From the NCBI GenBank assembly GCA_030843315.1, contig JAUUPT010000010.1:15636-79635 (forward strand): 64,000 nt of DNA. The letters run 5' to 3'. The notes below the pieces were generated by a model. That model had not been told where the DNA came from, did not search any database, and saw nothing but the letters and a program-made list of their open reading frames with translations. Within the stretch, counting starts at the first letter, position 1; each line of letters opens with the position of its first letter. Positions 1-8,646 of this stretch are shown one piece after another. The stretch comes from Bacteroidaceae bacterium (GTDB lineage: Bacteria; Bacteroidota; Bacteroidia; Bacteroidales; Bacteroidaceae). The position numbers and the translations under genes were made by a program.

Positions 1-979
1 GACTATCTAGTTTGAGCCCGTCAGTAAGTTTTTGTTTTTGGAGTTTTTCGAATAAGGACTCCATCTGTTCGCCTATTGAATATAATTCTTTCACTTGCTT
101 TTCTGTGCGTGTTTCTATACACAATTGATTATAATTGGAATAAGGATTTAATAACATGGATATTGTCATTGCGGCTTGTCTTCTGGTTTTTACTTGATTC
201 CGATTGACGGCGTCCATACATCTTCGGGCATTCTGGATGAGCCGTCTGTTGGTCCTTACCCCCATATATGCTATTAAGTCCTCGGGAGCTATTTTTCTGT
301 CGGAGCTTGCTTGAACCAAAAGTTCTGTAATCTTGGCAGTTGTCTTAATAACAGTACGGACGGACTTTTCATCGTATTCGTACAAGTAGTTAAGAAAGTT
401 AATAAAAAGGTGGTTTTCTTCACTTATGAAATCCAACATTTCCTTTTTAGATATAAATCCCTCACTGTTCCATGCTGTCAATCGGTTTGTGTATTCAGCG
501 AGATTTTCTGATGCAGTTCTATCTGCCTGTACCTTGTCATCCAGTCTATTGAAAAAAACTTCTGCTTCTTGGAGAGCAGAAGAACTGACTGTATTGTTAT
601 TTCTATTATTGAAAGATTGTTGAACCAGTATGATGTCTTTGTACGTCCTCTGTTTGCTATCGGCTAATCTTAGCATTTCATCGGAAATATAGTTTCCTAT
701 CGTAGCACATCGAATCATATATTGTACGGATTCGGCTTTATCCAGTGTGGTATCTGCTATCATAAAATGCAATACAGTATCTTCCAGCATTTTCCACTTT
801 TCCAGAGTCACTATTAGGTCAGGAGTGGATATGTTTTCTATGGTACCCAGTTCTTTCTGGAATTCCCCATAAGCAGAAAAAGCCTCTATCTTGCAATCTA
901 TTTTCGATATTTGTCCTTTAGATGAACACGAGATAATCGTTAACACTAAAGCCAAGAAATAAAGTATTCGTATTTTCAT
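1..979 (-). CDS. Putative lipoprotein, C-terminus outside window
   Basis: This open frame runs leftward from an ATG at 979 and is still open at base 1, so at least 326 codons are present and the end is missing. The N-terminus is a lipoprotein signal: a charged MKIR start, a hydrophobic stretch and the lipobox IISC with Cys18. The rest is mostly helical with a high content of charged residues and no second membrane segment, so the protein is probably anchored in an envelope membrane. I do not recognise a family. It lies in AT-rich DNA at the left of the acquired element and may be part of it. No -7 box was found just upstream. Confidence 0.7.
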   Translation of the reverse strand, partial: MKIRILYFLALVLTIISCSSKGQISKIDCKIEAFSAYGEFQKELGTIENISTPDLIVTLEKWKMLEDTVLHFMIADTTLDKAESVQYMIRCATIGNYISDEMLRLADSKQRTYKDIILVQQSFNNRNNNTVSSSALQEAEVFFNRLDDKVQADRTASENLAEYTNRLTAWNSEGFISKKEMLDFISEENHLFINFLNYLYEYDEKSVRTVIKTTAKITELLVQASSDRKIAPEDLIAYMGVRTNRRLIQNARRCMDAVNRNQVKTRRQAAMTISMLLNPYSNYNQLCIETRTEKQVKELYSIGEQMESLFEKLQKQKLTDGLKLDS

Positions 980-1107
980 TGTTGTTGAATGTTAATTGCT
1001 TATAATCAGTGTTCTTGTTTGTTGTATGATGATGGTATGAGTTTGTTTGTATCTTATTTTATAGAAAATATGGTGACCTGAAACCTTTTTCGCCGTTTGA
1101 CCGTCCA

Positions 1108-1365
1108 TTATAACTGGCAAATGTTTTTGTCATCAATCGCTGTTAGACTAAGAATGGGTGCTCTAAGTTTGATAAACTTCCAAAATATGTATTTTAGAGA
1201 CATTATACAGATTTCTTTTTGACATGTTTGAAGTGGAATCTTTTCTTGCGTCTGGTTCATTTTCATTTTGGGGTATAGGCGATCTACTTTGGTATCACTC
1301 TTACCAATGGATTTTGTTATTAGCATTTTGCTATTAGCTAAATTGTATCTAACTTTTTCTTTCAT
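1108..1365 (-). CDS. Small hypothetical protein (85 aa), doubtful
   Basis: An 85-codon frame with a lysine-rich N-terminus and no recognisable domain. The main argument for it is a good Bacteroides -7 box, TACTTTTG on the minus strand at 1377-1384, about 12 bases before the ATG. The isoleucine-rich C-terminal half reads like non-coding translation. It could be a remnant of a longer gene. It sits alone between the lipoprotein gene and the resolvase-like gene in AT-rich DNA. Confidence 0.3.
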   Translation of the reverse strand: MKEKVRYNLANSKMLITKSIGKSDTKVDRLYPKMKMNQTQEKIPLQTCQKEICIMSLKYIFWKFIKLRAPILSLTAIDDKNICQL

Positions 1366-1406
1366 ATCTTTTTTTGCAAAAGTATGAATAATTGCACATA
1401 CTATAA

Positions 1407-1608
1407 AATCGAACTTGTATGCTTTAATTATATTTATGCAATTGAACTTTATTGAAAATAATTAATCGAACCTAAATACTATAAGTTAGTTATGTTTTGT
1501 AAGTCGCTGTTATTTTAGATCGTATCGAACATTTATGAACTGTTAGTGTTGATGAGTAGTGTGATTTATATTAAGTTTGATTATGTGTTTATATTTAATT
1601 AATCAAAC
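1407..1608. promoter_or_regulatory. Repeated ATCGAAC-type motif upstream of resolvase-like gene
   Basis: Copies of the 8-mer AATCGAAC or close variants occur at 1407-1414, 1464-1471, 1523-1530 (TATCGAAC) and 1601-1608 (AATCAAAC). The last is the right arm of a perfect 9-bp inverted repeat, GTTTGATTA at 1575-1583 and TAATCAAAC at 1600-1608, with a 16-bp spacer. A very similar palindrome lies upstream of the helicase at 5732-5765. This looks like a set of operators. The cognate protein is unknown; the resolvase-like protein encoded just downstream is the obvious candidate (inference). Confidence 0.45.
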
Positions 1609-1839
1609 ATTAGTATTGTTATTTTTATAAAGCTAGAATTGATAATCTATTGTTAATTAAGAGGAGATAAATTAGGAAGTAGAATGTTCTATGAGCTTCT
1701 AAAAGATACTGTTTGGTATCTTTTGGCTTTATCATATTGTGTGTAATTTCTGAATCATCGATTAAGTGAAATGAACCGTTAATAGTATATAAAGTAACAT
1801 GCATTTAAAGTATGATTTTTATTATTTGAATATTAATTG

Positions 1840-1847
1840 TACCTTTG
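1840..1847 (+). promoter_or_regulatory. -7 box of the resolvase-like gene
   Basis: TACCTTTG matches the Bacteroides TAnnTTTG consensus. It decides the start of the downstream gene. An earlier in-frame ATG at 1837 lies on the box itself and cannot be transcribed from it, whereas the ATG at 1870 has a leader of about 20 bases. No convincing -33 TTTG was found at the usual distance. Confidence 0.65.
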
Positions 1848-1869
1848 TGCATTAATAAAAAATAAATCC

Positions 1870-2469
1870 ATGACCAGAATAGGTTATATAAAACTGAATG
1901 TATCGAGCACCTCTCAAGACAGTATGGAAATACTGGAGAGTCTTGGCTGTAAGAAGATTATTATAGAGCAAGTAGAAGATGAAGTAACACGTCCTCAATG
2001 GAAGCGTATGCTAACTCAACTGAAAAAGTCAGATGAGCTAGTTGTTCTTGGTCTCAGTAATGCAATTAGAGGGTTGCGCGAACTTGCTGCATTTTTTGAG
2101 TTATGTCGTATAAAGAAAATCCGTTTGATTTCTCTAAAAGATAAGCTAGATTCCAATGATGAACTATTTCCCGCTTCTACTTCTAAATTCATGGATGTAT
2201 TTGCTTCTTTAATGGGAGATATAGCCGTGGAAAGAGGGGCTAGTGCTCGCATCCGTGCACAGAATAGAGGGAATGCTCTCGGGCGGCCGGTTGGCAGTCG
2301 GGATAAGCAGAGAGAAAAACTCTGCATTGAACTTTATATGGGTGGTAGCAATGTTGAAGATATTTTAAAAGAGACAGGGTTTCGTTCAAAAAGTTCAGTT
2401 TTTAGAATTTTGAGGAATAATGGTATGGAACCTGACCGTCGTCCGGGTAAAAAGAAAAAAGCAGATTAG
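1870..2469 (+). CDS. Resolvase-fold protein lacking catalytic serine; likely DNA-binding regulator
   Basis: A 199-aa protein with the resolvase/invertase N-terminal fold and a C-terminal helix-turn-helix (about 160-187) ending in a basic tail. Numbering matches gamma-delta resolvase at the N-terminus: Gly5 and Tyr6 are kept, Arg8 is Lys8, and the nucleophile Ser10 is Asn10. The catalytic loop that normally reads LDRLGR is LSNAIR here (62-67), so the Asp and the first Arg are gone while the last Arg remains. Arg41 matches the usual Arg45. Strand exchange should therefore be impossible. A role as a DNA-binding repressor or accessory factor is inferred. The gene ends 4 bases into the convergent membrane-protein gene. 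The start follows from the -7 box at 1840. Confidence 0.85.
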   Translation: MTRIGYIKLNVSSTSQDSMEILESLGCKKIIIEQVEDEVTRPQWKRMLTQLKKSDELVVLGLSNAIRGLRELAAFFELCRIKKIRLISLKDKLDSNDELFPASTSKFMDVFASLMGDIAVERGASARIRAQNRGNALGRPVGSRDKQREKLCIELYMGGSNVEDILKETGFRSKSSVFRILRNNGMEPDRRPGKKKKAD

Positions 2470-3518
2470 GCTATCAAATTATGCACAAATATGATAATCG
2501 TCAAACAGATGGCTACATATAAGCTAAATATACGTTCTCTTTCCTTTACATATTGAAGATCTGCAAGTCTTGCTGAACAGATTATTGTCATCCATCCGAA
2601 CAAGATGGACGTTGCTAGTGTGCGTGGACGGAATCCAACTATCGAAAATTCGATATATAATGCTGCCATGCCTAATAATAGCAATGGTATATAAATTAGA
2701 TTCCTTTGAGAAAAAAACAGTTCGTTCCACTTTCTAGGTACCCAATCATGTAGCTTTGCGCCTATTTCTATGATCAGAAATAAAGCTAAAACGATGTATA
2801 TCACATAAGGTTTGGGTGTAAGGGAAAGAAATGCCATCTGTATAATGCAATATCCCAAATAAATAACGCCGACCTGTATGGCTGTTTCAGCCACGACTAA
2901 TTGTGTCCAGGCAAGCCATCGAGGAATACGAACCGATTCCTTTCTTCTGTGCAGGTCCACTACAAGGAATAGTGAAGGAAAAATTACCGAAAAACAAAAT
3001 ACACAAGCTTTGAATAGAGTTATTTGTAATCCGCTGGCACCTATATTGCCCATTGATGCAATCACGTACAAGATTACCAATAGCAGAATGGCAAAAGCCG
3101 TATAATACAACGCTATGAAAAAATGTCTGAAAAGTTGGTAAATACGGTTGGATATACGGATTCCATCACTCAGGCACAACGTTGCCAGTGCCGCTATCCA
3201 TGATGTCAACATCAGCGTATGAGGAAATCCGGCATGATAGGCTCCCGTCATGTAGATAACAAAAAGTGCCGGTGTTCCATAATAAATGACTCTTTTTATC
3301 CTGCCAAGATAGTGCATCCCGCAAAGAGATGGAATACCAAAACACAGCCATTCGCTTTGCCGGGTGTACAGGTACAACAAGAAGGTGAGAGTTGCGCATC
3401 CGAATTCTATTGGAACATCAACGAATGTCATTTTTGTTAGTGTCCGTATTATGGTCAGTAGTTTTGCAGGAAGAATTCTTGCCCAAATCATTGTTTTAGA
3501 AGAATTTGAATTTTGCAT
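2466..3518 (-). CDS. Polytopic inner-membrane protein of unknown function
   Basis: A 350-aa protein with about nine or ten hydrophobic helices spread over its length and short charged loops. It resembles DUF4153-type membrane proteins in layout, but that assignment is tentative. The first 23 bases lie inside the 3' end of the upstream helicase gene, so the two are almost certainly co-transcribed and perhaps translationally coupled. A second Met at residue 10 is an alternative start. The stop overlaps the convergent resolvase-like gene by 4 bases, so this is a very compact block. No catalytic motif is visible. Confidence 0.75.
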   Translation of the reverse strand: MQNSNSSKTMIWARILPAKLLTIIRTLTKMTFVDVPIEFGCATLTFLLYLYTRQSEWLCFGIPSLCGMHYLGRIKRVIYYGTPALFVIYMTGAYHAGFPHTLMLTSWIAALATLCLSDGIRISNRIYQLFRHFFIALYYTAFAILLLVILYVIASMGNIGASGLQITLFKACVFCFSVIFPSLFLVVDLHRRKESVRIPRWLAWTQLVVAETAIQVGVIYLGYCIIQMAFLSLTPKPYVIYIVLALFLIIEIGAKLHDWVPRKWNELFFSQRNLIYIPLLLLGMAALYIEFSIVGFRPRTLATSILFGWMTIICSARLADLQYVKERERIFSLYVAICLTIIIFVHNLIA

Positions 3519-5664
3519 TATTATCCATTAGGAGTCTGCCTTCCGACATGGTTTGGTGGCTTCCTGACTTACATTCAAATAAATCAAGGGAGATATTTGA
3601 AAAGAAAAAATAGGGAATGGAAAGTCCGGGAAACGACTCTTCTTTCGCTCTGTATAATGATGAAAAGTCCTTAGAGGAGGCATAATAGGTTTTGCCTCCC
3701 TGATGAAAGCTTACTTCTGTACCTTGAATGGAGGTTATCTGTACTTTCTTGAAAGGAGGATCTGAAGGTGTAGGCTTATTCGCTACATAATAGTCACCGG
3801 TTTTTATAGTGGCAGGTCTCATTCGGTTGGGTGTAGCCATCTCCCAAGTATTGTATTCAGTCATTATGGCGAGTTGTTTTCTGGGGCGCGTGAGGGCTAC
3901 GTACAAACATCTTCTTTCCTCTTCGATGGCATCTGCACCTTCTTTAATGGCAATATCACAAGGGTAGCTCCCAATACACATGTCGAGAATGTAACAATAG
4001 TCAGCTTCCAGACCTTTTGCCGAATGAATGGTGGAGATAATGACGGCATCATCCGTTGCCGGGTTTGTGCCTGTTTGCGGGTCCAACACATAGTCGTTGA
4101 TGAATCCGGAAAGTGATTTCGCATTTGCGGCAATTTCAATCAAAGCGGCAAAGTCTTTCTTTCGCCTGTTCCAGTCTTTTTGATATTTATCGGATAGCAA
4201 ATCGACCAATGATTTTACGATTCCTGATAGGCACGACTGGGTATCCATGCTTTGGGATAAAGCATACCTTATTACTTGAGCAGGCGCGCTGAAGTGAGTC
4301 GTGTCTTTCATCAAATCCACCATCTCTTCCAATGTATTTTCATCTTTCATGGAGCCAATCATCTTCTTCGCTTTGGATTCGCCGATTCCCGGCCAAAGTT
4401 CGAGGTATCTCATCCAAGCCAACTCGTCGTGCGGGTTTGCGATGATGCGCAAAGTGGATACGACATCCCTTATATGTGCCGATTTCAATAGAGAGATACC
4501 TCCGTACAGGACGTATGGGATATGATTGGCCAGCAGAGTTGCTTCTACCTGTTTTGCTTGATACGCATTTCTTGCCAGTACCATGTGATCAGCATAGTGT
4601 GCTCCATTTTTGAGATGCTCTTTGATGTCGGATTCAATAAATACAGCTTCTTCCGCCTTGTTATTCACAAAAACCAAAAGCGGCTTTTTACCTTTCTTCT
4701 GCTGTGCTACAAGCTTCTTCTCGTATTTCAATGGCGACATTTCGAGCAATTGATTGGATACATCCAAAATCGCTTGCGAGCTGCGATAGTTTCTGACCAG
4801 CTTCATTACCGTTGAATCAGGAACACGCTCTTTGAAAGAATGGATGGAGTGAAAGTCTGCTCCCCTGAAGGCATAGATGGACTGTGCATCATCTCCGACA
4901 CAAAACAGGTGGCAACCGGGCATGAATATCTCAAGTAGTTTCCATTGCAACGGGTTGGTGTCCTGCATTTCGTCTACCAGTATATGGTCATACCGTGAAG
5001 TTACCCGTTGGCGGAGAGGTGCGTTTTGAGTAAGGGCATCAACGGCTTTGATAAGTATGTCATCATAATCTAAATATCGGTGTTGCTTTTTGTATTCCTC
5101 GTAGAGTCCGATGATGTGTTCTATGGTTCCCGTGATGCTTTTCAAATAAGACTCGGTGGCTTGATCGCCAAATTTGTTATACAGAAACTTATGTACAGAC
5201 ACACTCATTTCACAATCCGTGTTCAACTGAAATGAGCGGATAGAAAGTATGTCTGACGCTTTTATGCTATCAGTAAGGCTGTTCTTCTCTTTGTTGAATA
5301 CAAGCCTCATGACAACCTCTTGGTCGTCTCCGTCAATAATAGTCCATCCACCCATGTGGAAGAAATCTGGATTGGCACGGATAATCTCTAAGCACCAGCC
5401 ATGAAAGGTTGAGCCTTGCAGCATCGCATCTATTTTTTCTTCGGCAAGGATATGGGCGGCACGTACTGCAATCTCGTTGGCAGACTTTCGGGTGAATGAG
5501 ATGATTTTTAACCGGGATGAGTCAACGTTGTTTTTGATCAGCCATGCGGCTCTTGAGATGATGGTCATCGTCTTCCCTGTTCCGGCACCAGCAAGTAGCA
5601 ATAAGTGCTTCCCGTTAAAAGTGACAGCCGCTTTTTGTTCTTTGTTTAAGTTGTTCAGATACAT
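3496..5664 (-). CDS. UvrD/Rep-like SF1 DNA helicase
   Basis: A 722-aa ATP-dependent 3'-5' helicase of superfamily 1A. All core motifs are present: Q motif near residues 7-12, Walker A AGAGTGKT (25-32), Walker B DEMQD (231-235), motif III QSIYAFRG (261-268), motif IV RNYRSS (291-296), motif V STIHSAKGLE (544-553) and motif VI CLYVALTRPR (586-595). The start at 5664 is preferred; an ATG 39 bases upstream would add a hydrophobic tail with no family counterpart. It is not the housekeeping UvrD or PcrA, to judge from the divergent spacing and C-terminus. It overlaps the membrane-protein gene downstream and follows the element's replication genes, so it may help element replication or act as cargo, for example in defence (inference). 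Confidence 0.9.
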   Translation of the reverse strand: MYLNNLNKEQKAAVTFNGKHLLLLAGAGTGKTMTIISRAAWLIKNNVDSSRLKIISFTRKSANEIAVRAAHILAEEKIDAMLQGSTFHGWCLEIIRANPDFFHMGGWTIIDGDDQEVVMRLVFNKEKNSLTDSIKASDILSIRSFQLNTDCEMSVSVHKFLYNKFGDQATESYLKSITGTIEHIIGLYEEYKKQHRYLDYDDILIKAVDALTQNAPLRQRVTSRYDHILVDEMQDTNPLQWKLLEIFMPGCHLFCVGDDAQSIYAFRGADFHSIHSFKERVPDSTVMKLVRNYRSSQAILDVSNQLLEMSPLKYEKKLVAQQKKGKKPLLVFVNNKAEEAVFIESDIKEHLKNGAHYADHMVLARNAYQAKQVEATLLANHIPYVLYGGISLLKSAHIRDVVSTLRIIANPHDELAWMRYLELWPGIGESKAKKMIGSMKDENTLEEMVDLMKDTTHFSAPAQVIRYALSQSMDTQSCLSGIVKSLVDLLSDKYQKDWNRRKKDFAALIEIAANAKSLSGFINDYVLDPQTGTNPATDDAVIISTIHSAKGLEADYCYILDMCIGSYPCDIAIKEGADAIEEERRCLYVALTRPRKQLAIMTEYNTWEMATPNRMRPATIKTGDYYVANKPTPSDPPFKKVQITSIQGTEVSFHQGGKTYYASSKDFSSLYRAKEESFPGLSIPYFFFSNISLDLFECKSGSHQTMSEGRLLMDNNAKFKFF

Positions 5665-5999
5665 TTTTCTATTTATTTTATACACAAATATCGTGAAAAA
5701 CAACGAGATAAGAAAGCATTATGAGTATAAAGTTTGATTATTATATCTATTTAATTAAATCGAACTAATATCGGATTTAGGATATTTGTATTGGCTAATC
5801 CAAATTCAATATTTACAGCTTAATTATAAATTGTTTATCAATATGTTGTGGATTAACAAGTCTGATGTTCATTAATTGATAGTGATGTCTATTAACGCTT
5901 TACTACAAAAAGTGACAAGTCTGATTTAATGTAAAATCAGACTAAATATAGGACTTGGACATACTATACCTGAATCTGACGAATTACCAGTATTGAAAC
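5665..5999. other. AT-rich gap upstream of the helicase
   Basis: No credible gene. It contains the GTTTGATT/ATCGAAC palindrome at 5732-5765. A second perfect 10-bp inverted repeat has arms AGTCTGATTT (5918-5927) and AAATCAGACT (5934-5943). The octamer AAGTCTGA occurs twice, near 5849 and 5917. The second palindrome could be a weak terminator for the primase-like gene ending at 6000 or a further operator; it has no T-run. Confidence 0.5.
5732..5765. promoter_or_regulatory. Palindrome shared with the resolvase-like gene promoter
   Basis: The left arm GTTTGATTA (5732-5740) faces AATCGAAC (5758-5765) across an AT spacer that contains TTTAATTAA. The same left arm, the same TTTAATTAA and the same kind of right arm occur at 1575-1608, some 260 bases upstream of the resolvase-like gene. 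Here the site is about 70-100 bases upstream of the helicase start, a position suited to transcriptional control. Confidence 0.45.
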
Positions 6000-7046
6000 T
6001 TATACTGGTTCCAATCCAAAGGTATCTATCAATAACTGTAAAGCTGGATTTGCTTGGAGGAATTGACCTAAAACAGCTTCTTGCAAAGGTCGTTGAAGCA
6101 GAATGTCGGCAATATCAATCCCGGCATTCCATTGTTCATCGCTTGTATTTTCTTCCATCAGATTTGAAATAGACACTGAGAAATGTTCTGATTTTAATTT
6201 AGCATAAAAGGCATACCATGTATCATACGCTTTTGAATCAGGGAAAAGGCATATTCTTCTGCCTTGAAGAATGTGATACCTTGAATGAAGACAACCATTC
6301 TTACCGCCACTGGCAATCCAAACAAACTCCCTCATGTAGGCTGCACTAATTAATGCTGATTTTTCGCTTTCGACAATGGCAATTGGTTTATCCGGATATA
6401 GCTTCAGGAGATGTTCTCCAAAGAAGCATTGCTCTAAATGAAAGTTTTCAAGTTTCATTTCGCTATGAGCCCAAGTAATCCGGCTGTACCCTTCTTTCAC
6501 TCGATGCCCATTGCTTCGGTGGTAGAGCATAATCTTTCCGGTACGGATTTCTCCATCAATGGATACTTGCCAGAATACAGTAGCAGCACCATTCCATTTT
6601 TTCGATGTGCCTACGTGGTATTCTTTGAATAACTCTGTCGTTTCGTTCTGTCCAAGTTTTGTGCAGAGGAAAAAAAATAGATTGTTGTTTGCATACCAGT
6701 GTCCGGAACACGAAGCACACATTACTTTCTTGTCAATGCAACTTACCATATGAGGTTGTGAGATATGTGGGCGTACTTGTTTTATGAAAGTCGTTGTAAC
6801 TTGATCGTTACCTGCATCCATCAGTTCTTTTAGAGCTTCGGGATTGTCTCTAAAAAACGCTGCCGGCGGATAATGGTAGCCACAATTATTGGTTCTATTG
6901 CACTTACCCACAGTTTCGGGAAAGATAAAGCTGCCTTCTGTATCCGCATAACGTGTAAATTCCTTCTGCCGTCCGCAACCGGGACAAGTGTATCGATTCT
7001 TGTTGGTACGGTCATATTTTTCTAATACGAATCTATAGCTTTTCAT
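6000..7046 (-). CDS. DUF6371-like zinc-finger/Toprim primase-like protein
   Basis: A 348-aa protein with an N-terminal zinc finger (Cys21, Cys24, Cys49, Cys55; the first pair is CPGC). A Toprim-like segment follows: IVESEKSA (224-231) supplies the conserved acidic residue and LFPDSKAY (267-274) the second acidic motif. This architecture fits the DUF6371/CHC2-type primase-like proteins coded next to DUF3987 proteins on Bacteroides mobilisable elements, where they are thought to prime element replication. A second CxxC (Cys110, Cys113) may form another metal site. It is transcribed with the DUF3987 gene upstream, separated by 172 bases that hold the iteron-like repeats. Confidence 0.8.
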   Translation of the reverse strand: MKSYRFVLEKYDRTNKNRYTCPGCGRQKEFTRYADTEGSFIFPETVGKCNRTNNCGYHYPPAAFFRDNPEALKELMDAGNDQVTTTFIKQVRPHISQPHMVSCIDKKVMCASCSGHWYANNNLFFFLCTKLGQNETTELFKEYHVGTSKKWNGAATVFWQVSIDGEIRTGKIMLYHRSNGHRVKEGYSRITWAHSEMKLENFHLEQCFFGEHLLKLYPDKPIAIVESEKSALISAAYMREFVWIASGGKNGCLHSRYHILQGRRICLFPDSKAYDTWYAFYAKLKSEHFSVSISNLMEENTSDEQWNAGIDIADILLQRPLQEAVLGQFLQANPALQLLIDTFGLEPV

Positions 7047-7070
7047 GAATTATTCGCTGTTTTGAGGACT

Positions 7071-7208
7071 AAAATGCCAATATCGCCATCGAAATGGTAT
7101 TGTTTCACTCTTTAGATATTGCATATATTATCCGTTGATATTCAGATTCTTGTTTGTATAAAATAGAATTTTAAAGATGGCAAATCGCCAATATCGCCAG
7201 AATCGCCA
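7071..7208. repeat. 9-bp iteron-like repeats, possible replication origin
   Basis: Three exact tandem 9-mers ending in TCGCCA lie at 7182-7190, 7191-7199 and 7200-7208. A second pair lies at 7071-7079 (degenerate, ATGCCA) and 7080-7088 (ATATCGCCA). On the minus strand they read TGGCGAT-N2 with 9-bp period. The stretch between is AT-rich. Tandem iterons beside primase-like and helicase-like genes are the usual layout of an initiator-controlled origin; function is inferred. Confidence 0.5.
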
Positions 7209-7218
7209 GTGTGTATTA

Positions 7219-8637
7219 CTAAAAGCTGTACATCTTCTTATAAGTTCCATGTCGTTGCTTTGAAAATAGTTTCTCTGACCGGGTGCTGTCCCCAACAAAC
7301 CGGTCGAAGGTTCGTGGTGGCATTCCGAGATTCGTAGCAATATCTTTACCTGCTTTCGTCTCGAACTCTTCGGGCAAAGCCATATAGACCTTGCGCTCCA
7401 ATTCTGACAGGTGGATGTCATTTTCAACAAAAAAGTAGAAATAAATCCGATGGAAAACTTTTCTGAAATATTCAATGAGTAAAATGGCGCGCTGTACAGT
7501 GGACAGGTCTATCTGTTCCATCGTTGCTTCACCGTTTCTCCACCGTTCAGCCTGAATGATGAGACACAAACGTCCTAATGCTGTACTAAGTTTACCGAAG
7601 TAACTGGCAAGTATGATATTACCACTGTCATTCATCTCGTTAATCATTTGCACATTGGCTTGTTTCCATTCGGTGAATTTGGCTTTTGCCTCTTTTGATA
7701 GTTTGAGATTTTTAGGAATAACCTCTTTGCTATCATCAATAACTGCCAATTCAAGGATATCCTCGATGAAGGAATTCCACCAATCCAGCTCCTGCTCGGG
7801 GACGTTATCATCGTCTGCCAATTCCAGCTTCTGATCAAGCGGGTAGGCAAACAATAATCGGGCCATAAAACCATTCTCTGTTTTATCTCCGTCAATCAGG
7901 TGTTTCAATTGTTCAATTTGAGTTCCTCCGATTACAGAGATTAAGGGTTCTGTTACTACAATGTTATAATCTTCGCTCTTGCGGTTGTAGATGATGTCAC
8001 TGTGATTGTAACGTTCGTTCCAGAACGTACTTTCATCCATGCCTTTGGTATATCTTTGGGAGTTCTTCGTCCATCGGCTAATCTCGTCTTGGTATAGTAA
8101 CATTCCATTTTTAGAACATTCGAGCGCAGAAACCAGCCATTCAAGCGTATAATCTTGAGTTATGAAGTATGCTTTTTTAGGTGATTTCGGCTTTTCCAGC
8201 CCTTCTTTGTCTTTGGTATTCTCGTATTTTTCTAACTTTTGGTAAAATGCTTCCAGCTCTTGGTTGTATTGCAAGGCAAGTTTCCTGTTGTGTAGTAGCA
8301 AAGGTCTAAGGATTAAACGTGTGGGCGGTGTCTTTCCGATGCTTGGGTAACCAACCATTACGTAAAACAGTCCCGGATAATCGTGGAAAGTGTTGTTGAT
8401 CTCAATGCGGAACCGTTTGCCGATAGCCACCCCTATGGCACACAGAATATTGATTCCCAGATAATCTTTCTTGAAACGAAGATGCTCGTGGATGGACAAG
8501 ATGAACTGTCTGGTTCTAAGGGAAAAGGCTTCGACCGGAAATTCTCCCAGTGCTGTTTCTGTTTGTATCTGTTTTGCATCTGCAATAACATCTTCAGGCG
8601 TTACGGGCTTTTTCCCTGCCGTCTTTTGATCTCTCAT
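7219..8637 (-). CDS. DUF3987 family helicase-like protein
   Basis: A 472-aa protein of the DUF3987 family, found next to primase-like genes on Bacteroidetes mobile elements. The P-loop is VGYPSIGKTPPT (95-106), the characteristic DUF3987 form. The segment near 155-205, with QDYTLEWLV and LLYQDEISRW, supplies the Walker-B-like acidic pair DE. An arginine-rich region and a short C-terminal winged-helix-like segment (about 400-470) follow. It probably acts as the replicative helicase or AAA+ loader of the element (inference). It starts 9 bases after the stop of the helix-turn-helix gene, so the two form an operon, and it ends just before the iteron repeats. Confidence 0.85.
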   Translation of the reverse strand: MRDQKTAGKKPVTPEDVIADAKQIQTETALGEFPVEAFSLRTRQFILSIHEHLRFKKDYLGINILCAIGVAIGKRFRIEINNTFHDYPGLFYVMVGYPSIGKTPPTRLILRPLLLHNRKLALQYNQELEAFYQKLEKYENTKDKEGLEKPKSPKKAYFITQDYTLEWLVSALECSKNGMLLYQDEISRWTKNSQRYTKGMDESTFWNERYNHSDIIYNRKSEDYNIVVTEPLISVIGGTQIEQLKHLIDGDKTENGFMARLLFAYPLDQKLELADDDNVPEQELDWWNSFIEDILELAVIDDSKEVIPKNLKLSKEAKAKFTEWKQANVQMINEMNDSGNIILASYFGKLSTALGRLCLIIQAERWRNGEATMEQIDLSTVQRAILLIEYFRKVFHRIYFYFFVENDIHLSELERKVYMALPEEFETKAGKDIATNLGMPPRTFDRFVGDSTRSEKLFSKQRHGTYKKMYSF

Positions 8638-8646
8638 AATTATTGT

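Noticed and set aside
1837..1869. Earlier in-frame ATG for the resolvase-like gene
   Set aside because: It overlaps the -7 box at 1840-1847 and so would lie upstream of the transcription start.
7182..7208. CRISPR-like repeats
   Set aside because: The units are 9 bp and directly adjacent without spacers, and no cas gene is present.
7128..7475. 115-codon frame overlapping the end of the DUF3987 gene
   Set aside because: It is a shifted-frame reading of the DUF3987 C-terminus and runs across the iteron repeats.
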